Source of the DNA: Chamaelirium japonicum
Lineage: Eukaryota > Streptophyta > Magnoliopsida > Liliales > Melanthiaceae
Direction: 5' to 3'
DNA length: 64,000 nucleotides
NCBI GenBank assembly: GCA_947650365.1
Contig: OX393551.1
Location: forward strand, 6,976,501 to 7,040,500
Shown here: in pieces, positions 55,216 to 64,000 of the stretch
Layout: the number at the start of each line of letters is the position of its first letter
Numbering within the stretch: the stretch's first letter is position 1
The notes under the pieces: generated by a model
Told to the model about the DNA's origin: nothing
Databases searched by the model: none
What the model saw: the letters and a program-made list of their open reading frames with translations, nothing else
Made by a program: the position numbers and the translations under genes

Positions 55216-58200
55216 GTGAGCGCGCGGGAGGGCTAGTGATTTTCTCGGATCTCGATGCGGGGATTCTGACGCGGTCGCTTGTCTCTATGTCAGGAAGGGC
55301 GGCCAGGATTGGAGGAGGCGGCGAAGTACATAAGGCGGCAGCTGGAGGCCATAGCGGAGCGGGCAGGACCCGCATACAGGTCGGCTGGAATTCGTTTTTG
55401 ACTGTCTGTTCTCTTTGTGTTAAGATTGAATTGTTATAATTTTAGAAAATTGTAAACTTATTGATTTCGATCATATTCTCAGAGTTTGGTTCCACTATTA
55501 TGAGTCAAGCACAAAATGTCGCCAAATAAATTTGCTATGAAGGAAACTTTCAAAAGGCCTAGAAGCCGCCCTAAAACCTTAACTTTCCACATAAATAAAT
55601 GCTTGTGTGATTAGTGTTAAGACAAAAATTTCCACCACAAGAAGCGTCCCTAAAGCCTTATCTTTCCAACTAAATAAATGCTATCTTAGCACCAACTTTT
55701 GACGGCATAAAATGTTTCTTATTTGACGAATCCGAATTGACCCAGGTGCCTTTGTCCTAGGAGGTCCACTAGGACTCGGGAAATGTAGTTTCAATTTGGT
55801 TTCTTGGTTCATAATTTTTTCCACTGAGACGAATGCACTTCCCTTTATCTAATCTTGCACTCTATAATCTCGGCGATTCTCTTTCCTAATCTAAGGCAAC
55901 TTTGGATGGTTGTTCCTTGGTTGCATGAGTTTAAACTGCGCAACCAACAAGGCATGTCTCCCTAACCCATCAACTGGACTTCTTCCTAGGTTTTTCAGCA
56001 GGCCCTTTTTTTGCCAATTGGCCTTCCTTATCTGATCATTCCACTTCCAGTTAAAATCTTAATGTTCCAAGTGATAATCTAATCATCTTCTTTTATGGGA
56101 TTATCTTCATTGTCCCCTTCTTGTTCCGTTCGGTGTGTAAGTGTTCGTCCTGTCGGTTATATTGTTCGCGATTACAACACCATGCTTTTAAGATACACCC
56201 TAGTCTTATCCAGCGCTTGCGTCTTTCTTACCATAATCATTTTTTTTTGTGGCGTGTCGCTTACAGGAAATGCTCAAAACCTTGCCAATTTCTCACTATA
56301 AGCGGGTTAGATTGTGACATCGCTTGCATGGGACGCCCTAGGAAATCTTTTCGTTTCTCACCGAAATCACTTTAGGTTGTCTAGCTTCATTTACAAAGAT
56401 TGTTGCTACATCACACATTTTCTCACTGTTATCAATCAAGCACATGAATATAAACACTAATCCTAGTCTATCCTCGTTAGCTCATTCTTTTAATGTTGGT
56501 AATGCAATTGACAAAAGGCTTGCTTTCTTATATTTGAAACAATTGGGGCATTATCTTTCACCTTGTCAATCATCTCATGGTTGCTGACCCATTCTTCTTT
56601 ATGAACATATGAACTTTCCTTATGCAAATAACAACAACCTAGATTTGTAGAAAAACCGAGAACTCCTTTTGCAATAAGCCCCTGTCCGACAAAAAGAGGT
56701 TGAGAAAGTATGCAATTTATAAGTTATGACATAATTGATAATTTGCGGATTTTATTTTACATCTCTTTCATTTTTTTTTTATGACTCATCATCACCTTCC
56801 ATACCTTATTCGATTAAGATGGTTTCGAATTTGAAGCACAACTTTAATCAACATGGCCGTACGAAAGGATATAGCAGATCATTATGGTTAGTTGCCGACC
56901 TAATGTAATCCTTCATGAATTGTTGCCGAATTTCTACCTAGGGCAACTCAAGCAAGGGAACCTAGAGGGCCAGTTGGCGGGGAGGAAGAGTGACCTTGTT
57001 ATGTAGTTCAATATCATGTGATCGAGGAGCATCCCTCCAAGATTTTCCTATTTTAGGAAGGAGTATAGACGAAGCGAGTAAAAGGTTAGGTTTGATAAAG
57101 GAATTATATTCTATCTATAAAGGATACATGCTTTGACATAGAGGCAAACTAAAACCATGCTTGACCACTTACCCTCATACCTAAATTGAAGTCTCTAAGG
57201 CTAATTATATGTCCAATCCACATTGATCTTTTGATTTACAAAAATTGTTCCACTTCATAAGGTGGTAGGAGCCCGATTTTCCTTATGTACCTTTCCACAA
57301 TAAATTATTTTTGATTTTTTTAATCTTAGAAATAACCTGTTAGGGAAGGTAAGAAAAGGAGAGGTAGTAGGAACAAATAGTGGATAACACAACGTTAACT
57401 AAATCAACCAGACCATCAGGGACAAATATTTTAGCATTCCACCCAGGAAGACATTTCTTCAATTTCTTTATACATTTGTATCAATTGTCTCTTATTATTG
57501 ATAGAAGGGTCAGATTATTTAAGGGGTAAAACGTCAAATTTGACCTCAATCACTTTTGCAGATGATATCTGATGCAGCATGATCAGCACCATTAGATCAT
57601 CGCCGCATCTTCAGTCGTCACCAGAGACCTTTTATTTTTAGTTTTTGGCCCATTTTCTATGTTTTTGGCTTAATTTCTGCACTTAGTATTAGTTATGCTC
57701 TTGCCCAATTCATGGGGGATGTCCATGATCTCATCCGAGGGCTTTTCGGATTGGATCCGGGTCTTCTCGGATGAGTTTTCTGCATTATCTTAATAAAATT
57801 TGGGTGTGTGTATTTGTGGGGTACCGACGGACGAGATTAGGTCTCGAAACCGACGGTTAGATAGCAAAATATATTAAATTTGGTGACATGGCATCAAGTG
57901 GGCTTCAATTAGGGTTAAATGGGCTTATCTTAAGCCCAAAAGGTTTCCCATTGAGATGCCGCCCCCCCCCCCCCCCTTCTCTCTTTTCCCGTGAACAAGT
58001 CGTCCGCCCCCCCCTTGTCCGCGCGAAACCCAAGACCGCCGACCCTCTTTCGTCCTCTCTCTTCTCTCTCTCTTACCCCCTTATTTCTCTTTCTTTTCCT
58101 TGCCTTTCTTAGCCCATTGCATCCCCACCATCCACCCTTAATTCCCTTTGATCTTGGACATCCAAAGAAAAACCCTAATTCTACAAAAAGGGGAAACAAG

Positions 58201-61200
58201 AAGAAGATTGCAGATTTTTGATGATTGCTGAATTGCATGCCTCTTCGTGAGAGCTTCCGGGAGAGACGCGTGTCCCCGACCCCCGCCGCATCCGCGACTT
58301 CGCCTCGCGAAGGCCTTGGTTTGTTCTTCCGAAGGATCCGGCTTCTCTCGACGTTCGGCCTTGCTCCGTGTGCGGGATCATCGGCGCATCCTCGCATCGA
58401 CCCACGGCGAAAACCCCAGGCACTATCTATCCTTTTACCTTATTTCCCTGTCGCGTCCGCATCGTTTTTCCTTTGTTTCCATTGCCTCCGCTCCGCATCG
58501 TAGCCGTAACCATCCCGTTTTATTGCTAGTTGAAGTCGTAATATTTGCCTACTCATTATATTTGCTATCTTTCGTCTGTTGGTAACCCTAGCAAGCATAT
58601 TTAGCCTATCTTATATAAAATATGATGCAAACCTTTCTTTATAATTTGATATCTATTGCTGCGATTTAATCTCTTATATGCTAACTCTTAGTTGTTGACC
58701 AAAGGGAACCCTAAAGGGTTTAAGATTGTAGTGCACCTTTAGGATGCAGTTTGCCAAAGGAAAAAATGTAAAAGGGATTCTCAAACCACACTAAAGATAG
58801 GTATGAAAAATGAAAATAGCACAATCCACTACATAGTAAATGGGTCTACCAAGCTGGAATTGCTTTCAATGCCTATAGGATAAAAAACTTAGTATATGGT
58901 TGAAGCTATTGGTTAGTATGGTCCCCACCTAAAACCGCCTCCCTACTATGTAATTACGCATGCTTGCCTAAAACGAGTGGTAGAGAGTACTCGACTTTAA
59001 CTGAGTACAAAGCGGTGCGGAAAATCTATGGGTACACCCAAATGACCGATAGGTGGACCGAGTGGCTCAAGTGGACGATAATTGTCTGATTGAAACATTG
59101 CTTGTAAATCTCTTAAATACATTGGGCAATTCTTACTCAGGCATTATATGAAATAGGTGCGGAATTCGTCATACATGATATTATAGAGGTGCATTCCTGT
59201 ATGTAGTAGGGGTGGAAATGGGCTGGGCTTGGGCCTAGCAAATACATATTTTTGAATAGGCCCGACCCGATATTGTATAAAATGAGGCCCGTTGGCCGGC
59301 CCATGTCCACCACTCGTACGTAGTAGTGGGTCACCTCCTTATGGAGAAACAATCTTATATATTTTGGTCGTCTTGTTCGACACATTGCATAGCTTGAATG
59401 TTAAAAATATAGGTATATTGTATCTTAAAATTATTGAATGCTTGGATTATTATTATTTTTATGTAAGCATGCATTGAAAATTTTAGAAGAGGGTTATTGG
59501 AGTACGGAGGAAACACACTAACTCCTGCTCTACAAGGATCGGGTCTACTCTGATAGACGCATCTGGGAACGAGGATCTCGTTGTCAGAAGTTCCCTGTGC
59601 TTAACTGCAATACTTTGTATAGGATCACATCAGTTTGTTCTTCTCTTCTCTTTACCCAAAGGACTTAACGAACATTTGCGGATTTTAAGGGATAAAAAGC
59701 ATGACAAAGTTCACTTGCCTCTTAAGATTTCACAACAAACAATAAAAGCATGCAAGGTGTGGTAATCATAGACAAAACATTCTAAGGCCCTAATGATGCA
59801 TATAATAAGAACAACACACAAAAATATTTTTTACATGGAAACCTTTAGGCAAAACCACGCCGGGCCTTGCTTTGGTGCATGCAATTCGCTATGGCAATAG
59901 AGAATATACATGTTTCTGAAGTTACACCTGATGTTGACAACGAATTACAACCGAAATCCATGTTGCTGCTCTGTTGAATCTCATGCGCTGTCACCTCTTC
60001 CCGGTAGATTCCTTTGCTTTGAACCATGTAGCTTTTTCCTCGCTTGAATCCACAAATGCCCTTAAGCATGCCTCAGATCATACCAACAACCCAAAATCTA
60101 TGAGTCCCTTAAAGTACCACCCAATACCTATGGATAGACGTAAAAGAAATTTATCAGTCCCACCCAACGAGAGGACCCTTAAAGGACTTTTCTCTCCCAA
60201 GCCTTATGGGTGAACCCTCGAAGAGGGATTTTTTTACTCGAGCACTACGAGCGACCCAACCTAATGGGATTTCATCTTCGGTTTGCGGAAATCAAATAAG
60301 AAGAATGTGAGAAGCCTTTTTTCCTACTCAACCAAATCAGGAAGCGCTAACTCCTTGGATTGAATCTCCACAAGCAAGAATGGAAGAACATGAAATTGAT
60401 AAGGGTATTTTCGGGATAAAAAATTGACGGAGGGGACTAAATGCAGATGGAGCATAGTTCAAGGATCATATTGTTCAAAAAAAATTGTTGAATCAATATG
60501 AAATGCGGTGTATAGCTTAGGGGAGGTTTTTGTATTTTGCCCTATATATTATTGTCCCTGGCTTAGAGAAACCTTTTGGTTTCCAAATGATCGCCTTATC
60601 TTTACTGCAGAATGCATGACACTGGTTGTTTCCTTTGCCATATGAATAACAAATTTAATCGTTTATCTCTAATACACATATAATCGAAACTGAATCGGTA
60701 AAATATTATATTGAAAATTGCTTGTAAGAAGTAAACTTGCTGATCTATTTCATCATATAGTCTTTTGCATTAGTGTTCTGCATCAACTTATTTCCCTTAC
60801 AGATATGATCCGAGCCCCATTAATCTTGTGGGAACCACCAGTGGAAGAGAAGGGCATGATATTTCTTTGGGTTATTTTGACTTTTTCCCCCCAAATTTTG
60901 ACTTGAATTAGACTTTACCCCCATATTTTCATTAATTAGACTTTACCCCCCAAAACTAACTGTTCCGTCAGCTCACCCTCTTAGAGAAAGGGTGAGCTGA
61001 CGGAAAAGAAATAAAGTTTTGGGGGGTGAGCTGACGGAATTGTTAGTTTTGGGGGGTAAAGTCGAATTAATGAAAATATGGGGGGTAAAGTCTAATTCAA
61101 GGCAAAATTTGGGGGGCAATGTCAAAATAACCCTATTTCTTTCATGTGGGGGAAATAAGTCCCGAACCCTCTTTTCCATGCCTCCTTTCCCAAAAAAGAG

Positions 61201-63620
61201 ACACCACCCTTATTTATGTTCAATTTAGCCACTGACCTTTCTCTATTTGCTGAAATCTAAAAAAAAATATATTAAAAAGGAGAAACCAAAAATTAAGTAG
61301 AAAGAAAGAGAAAGTGAATAAGAAGGAAGAGGCCAGGGTCCTATCCTCTTGAAAACCATTTCTATATTTCTTTCTTGGGTTGTACCCGAGTATTAAAAAA
61401 ACTTCCCAGGGCACGCACCGGGTTGAGGCAACTCAAGGCGCCTTGTGGCGAGCAAACTGGAGCAAGATACCATCTGGGCTTACACCTAACTGGTTAGGCA
61501 CAAGCCCCGAGTGCCTGGGGACCGCCTTTTGCGCCCCAAATGTTGGGCATACGCCTAGATGGAGTGGCTTATATTTTTTTAAAAACTATAACCTAAAGCT
61601 AAAACTATAACCTTTTTATCAACAAATTTTCTCCTAATTCTAAATCTCAACTTTTATTTATGTAGCCCCAAATGTTGGGCATACGCCTAGATGGAGTGGC
61701 TTATATTTTTTTAAAAACTATAACCTAAAGCTAAAACTATAACCTTTTTATCAACAATTTTTCTCCTAATTCTAAATCTCAACTTTTATTTATGTATAGG
61801 TAAAAATAGAGGTGGAAGGCAAGGCGGTCATGTTGACTTCTATAGGGGAAGATGTGGACATAGAGGAAGTGGGGGAAGTTCATGAGGGAAGCTTCCTCGA
61901 CATTGGCCCATTAGATGAAAATGATGATATTGAGGCGAATGCGTTAATGTGGGTTAATGTGATCGTTTGATATGTTAGAGTATTTGATGATTTTTTTACT
62001 ATAAGTCTATAACTTACTTGAATTTGGGTTGTATGAATCTTGGATACTATATATTTGGATCTCGGTTAGACCATAAATGAATCATGAAAAACAAATACAT
62101 GGTTGTTTCAAGTTAATTTTTTTGGTAAATTACACGTAGACCCCTTGTAGTTTGATCAATTAACACCTACACCCCCTCATGTTTTAAACCCTACAAATGC
62201 CTCCTTATAGTTTGAAAAACCTTACACATAGACCCCCTCTAGAGGGGGTGCAAGTGATATGTTTTTAAAACTATAAGGGGGCATTTGTTGGGTTTTAAAC
62301 ATGAGGGGGTGCAAGTGGTAATCAGTCAAACTACAAGGGGTCTATGTGTAATTTACCCTATTTTTTTTTAGACTGCCTAGGATACCTACATATTTGAATT
62401 TTATATGTTCACTATTTGCATTCTACTTTTAAAAAGTTATATCTTTTAAATTAAAAATACAAAAATTCATGGGGCGCTAACGACAGGCAAAATGCCTTGC
62501 CTTACGACTTCACCTTTGAAAATACTTGGTTGTACTGTACTACATGATGGTTTAACCTATCTAAGAAATGCCTACATTACTTGTAGAATTTATTAGAGAT
62601 TGAATAAATTTCAGCCTTCGTTTTCTGAAATTGTTCGATCCAACCATCATGGTTGATTTATGCCTCTTTTTCTACTTTTGCCTTTTCTCTCTTATTGGTT
62701 TTTTGGTTGTTTAGATTCATGGATCGTTCAGGTAGTTGGAATTAGCTCATAGTTCCATGTGCATATCTCAAATACAATATTTGAACTCTAGAGTGTAATA
62801 TAATTATGAACAAATATATTTTTTCAGCTCGTACTGTATCCTAAATGAGAGATCATAAGCATTAGTTAAAGAGTTCAAAATTTTCAGAACCAAAGTGGAT
62901 TCGTAACTACCCAGGGAGGTAACCTAGGTTTGAGAATTCGGGGTTTGGTTCGAATTCGGACTTGAAAAAACTGGATCAGTTTGAGTTCGGATTCGACCGT
63001 TTCGAGCAAAATTTTTGAAGGATGATAATAAAGAAATTAGAAGCAGGACTAATTCTCCCGATTTGCGTTTGACTCGGTCATTTCAAATCCAACTTATCCA
63101 AGTCTTGTGATATGTGAATCATGGAATAATTACGAACCACATTTGTATCATTCAAATTAATAGAACGATGATATGAACCAAATCCGAATTGGACTCAGTT
63201 CGGGGGTTTGGATCAGCCAAAATCCGAACTGGTTCGAGTGAACTTGTTCAGGTTTGAAAGAACCCACAAACCATAACATCTCACACATGCATTCTTGAGT
63301 ATACATAAAATTAACAAAGTTTGCAATGAAATTGTCTTTAAGATGGTGTGATGTATGTTTGTGCTGCCATGGTTTGTTCTATGTATGGAATGCTGACAAT
63401 TCATCCAAGACTTTTTAATTTTTTATATGTTTATGTTATATACTGGCTTTTGTTTTGCATATTTATTATATCTGAGTTTATCATGCATTACTAACTCTTA
63501 TCTATCTTCATCTTGCAGAGTGGAGGTTGAAGAGACACTAGTTAGTGGTTCTTTCAACATGATATTTTTGCGTCATAGTGTATCTCTTGGGTACAGGAAT
63601 CATAAGAATCTTGTTTTGAG
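55003..63620 (+). CDS. ERMP1: ER metallopeptidase 1-like gene, 5' part
   Basis: Three exons are visible: 55003-55215, 55294-55379 and 63519-63620; the rest is beyond the window. The 133 residues read MGLWWRPGDAAAFKCLLALA (start of a membrane segment at about residues 15-36), LPLGPDAPPDRFSEARAVEH, EGRPGLEEAAKYIRRQLEAI, then VEVEETLVSGSFNMIFLRHS and LGYRNHKNLVLR, matching plant endoplasmic reticulum metallopeptidase 1 (M28 family). In the family the N-terminal segment anchors the protein in the ER membrane with the zinc peptidase domain in the lumen; the zinc-binding residues come later and are not in view. Introns are 78 bp (phase 0) and 8139 bp (phase 2). First exons are GC-rich, as is common in monocots. 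Confidence 0.9.
55294..55379 (+). CDS. ERMP1: ERMP1-like exon 2
   Basis: Acceptor ATGTCAG|GAAGGG; 28 codons plus two bases (EGRPGLEEAAKYIRRQLEAI and on to AERAGPAY); donor CAG|GTCGGC, a weaker donor than usual. Confidence 0.85.
56890..57510 (-). mobile_element. L1-type LINE remnant
   Basis: Minus-strand reading near 57460-57200 gives KKCLPGWNAKIF, LVDLVNVVLSTICSYYLSF and QVISKIKKIKNNLLWKG, then KWNNFCKSKDQCGLDI. These follow the end of a plant L1 reverse transcriptase (GWKAKLLS..LIKSVLSSIPTYFLS..IKKIEKIRRDFLWKG..VCRPKxxGGLGI). Several stops; only the 3' part of ORF2 remains. It may extend left to about 55900, where related but less clear sequence occurs. Antisense to the host gene. Confidence 0.65.
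57530..59120. other. Unclassified repeat-like block in intron 2
   Basis: Mixed composition with a poly-C run, pyrimidine-rich stretch and GC-rich core flanked by AT-rich DNA, unlike the surrounding intron. It may be an LTR-type fragment, but no LTR pair, TIR or coding motif could be shown. Confidence 0.35.
59207..59315. mobile_element. Short hAT-type MITE, 109 bp
   Basis: Left end TAGGGGTGGAAATGGGC and right end GGCCCATGTCCACCACTC are inverted. Flanks GTATGTAG (59199-59206) and GTACGTAG (59316-59323) form an 8-bp duplication with one mismatch. The interior has CCCGACCCG, a reduced member of the same broad family as 54230. Confidence 0.75.
59316..60859. other. Intron sequence, nothing certain
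   Basis: AT-rich with a few GC patches (59520-59600, 59850-60000). A GCAAAACCACGCCGGGC-type motif near 59851 hints at an old LTR or related repeat, but no borders were found. Confidence 0.35.
60869..61133. mobile_element. Foldback MITE with long inverted arms
   Basis: Perfect 9-bp duplication TATTTCTTT (60860-60868 and 61134-61142), as in Mutator-type elements. The arms are about 92 bp and nearly complementary, beginning GGGTTATTTTGAC and carrying CCCCCCAAA and TTAGACTTTACCCCC blocks. The centre contains a second inverted pair (TCCGTCAGCTCACC / GGTGAGCTGACGGA). Confidence 0.9.
61534..61797. repeat. Nearly perfect 132-bp tandem duplication
   Basis: Two units begin with CCCCAAATGTTGGGC at 61534 and 61666 and differ at about one base. 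The duplication is much younger than the surrounding hAT element. Confidence 0.9.
62123..62358. mobile_element. Foldback MITE nested in the hAT element
   Basis: Arms of about 65 bp: left TGGTAAATTACACGTAGACC with ACCCCCTCATGTTTTAAA, right the near complement ending TGTAATTTACCC. Likely 9-bp duplication TAATTTTTT / TATTTTTTT, poorly diagnostic because it is T-rich. Same architecture as the elements at 1025 and 60869. Confidence 0.75.
63519..63620 (+). CDS. ERMP1: ERMP1-like exon 3
   Basis: Acceptor CTTGCAG|AGTGGA completes an Arg codon split with exon 2; the exon then encodes VEVEETLVSGSFNMIFLRHS and VSLGYRNHKNLVLR and ends at GAG|GTATTT. Nothing coding was found from 63621 to the window end, so the next exon lies outside. 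Confidence 0.85.
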
Positions 63621-64000
63621 GTATTTCTCTCATATCCATATAAGACATGGAACATTACTTGCTCAGTTCTTTCATCCTGAATGTTTATGTGCACCCAACT
63701 TTATTACATGTCACTAGGTTGCATCTTATTGATTGTATTTCGGAAAGAACTTTGATATTCTTATAACGTCATCATCATCAACATCATACACGTCTTATCC
63801 CATCAACATAGGGTTGATTTTAGGGAAGATTGACAAGAATAATAACTATGGCTATTATTTTATATACATTAAAACTAGAGTAATCATAACCGATTCATGG
63901 GAACTTGAGCTTAGTTTGTTTTGAAGGATCGAGGAAAGGTTCAGATTGGTTTTGAACCGTTCTGACATATGTAGCTGAATTTTATGCTGCCTTTTATGAT
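63621..64000 (+). other. Start of ERMP1-like intron 3
   Basis: Begins GTATTTCTC after exon 3; AT-rich with a short CATCATCATCA run. No further exon seen before the window ends. Confidence 0.7.

Larger units (their letters stand above)
61387..62528. mobile_element. hAT element, 1.1 kb, decayed, in intron 2
   Basis: Ends CGAGTATTAAAAAAAC and TTGAAAATACTTG are inverted. Flanks GTTGTACC (61379-61386) and GTTGTACT (62529-62536) form an 8-bp duplication with one mismatch. Subterminal GGCGCC-rich sequence is typical of plant hATs. A short acidic frame (GEDVDIEEVGEVHEGSFLDI, about 61840-61900) may be the last piece of a coding region; this is weak. It contains a tandem duplication and a foldback MITE. 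Confidence 0.7.
55380..63518 (+). other. Large intron 2 of the ERMP1-like gene
   Basis: 8139 bp, mostly transposon-derived: an L1-type LINE remnant (to about 57510), an unclassified GC/AT mosaic (57530-59100) with a C-run at 57964 and a GC-rich stretch at 58240-58430, a short hAT MITE, further unclassified repeat-like sequence (59480-60860), a foldback MITE and a 1.1-kb hAT element. 62530-63518 is AT-rich with no feature seen. Confidence 0.75.

Noticed and set aside
57888-58585. Frames in intron 2 as an extra exon or small gene
   Set aside because: Pyrimidine-rich and GC-rich sequence with no family match, and exons 2 and 3 join perfectly without it.

Overview
This window is from a flowering plant nuclear genome, most likely a monocot (GC-rich first exons and rice-like wording of the host proteins; this is an inference). 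The host genes visible are a four-copy tandem array of a small single-exon gene for a mitochondrial-type ribosomal protein S21 (minus strand, 0.2-6.8 kb) and the 5' end of an ER metallopeptidase 1-like (M28 family) gene (plus strand, 55.0 kb to beyond 63.6 kb, split by an 8.1-kb intron). Nearly everything else is transposable-element sequence.

Layout. 1-216: plain flank. 217-6823: four S21 units of about 1.56-1.70 kb; three of them carry the same non-autonomous hAT element upstream of the gene, while the fourth keeps the empty site and instead holds a different hAT MITE. 7.45-8.19 kb: an old Ty1/copia gag fossil. It is split by a hAT-type MITE (8201-44132), which is itself split by a roughly 15-kb LTR retrotransposon (element A, 8629-43971, perfect 5-bp target duplication). 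A was later hit twice: by element B (12698-25458, Ty3/gypsy Tat lineage, nearly whole, near-identical LTRs) inside its gag, and by element C (26996-34606, gag-only, non-autonomous) farther downstream. Divergence of paired LTRs by eye (A about 3-4 %, C about 2 %, B under 0.5 %) agrees with the nesting order.

Inside the nest: B has gag, protease, RT, RNase H, a second RNase H, integrase and two long antisense ORFs with a separate TATA box. Between its protease and RT lies a run of seven coding repeats, each forming a stem-loop whose stem bases change in pairs. C carries a chimeric piece of two host genes (a GT47 exostosin fragment interrupted by an inverted isoflavone-reductase/PCBER-like fragment) plus arrays of hairpin repeats. 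A has a gag, an aspartic-protease region with duplicated linker modules, and no recognisable RT or integrase.

44-55 kb: copia remnant, hAT MITEs with clear 8-bp duplications, a 3.9-kb PIF/Harbinger element (Myb-like ORF plus a dead transposase), and a diverged duplicated segment in which one copy has received two 9-bp-TSD MITEs. 55-64 kb: the ERMP1-like gene; its second intron contains an L1-type LINE remnant, a foldback MITE, a short hAT MITE and a 1.1-kb hAT element that holds another foldback MITE. No tRNA, rRNA or CRISPR was seen.
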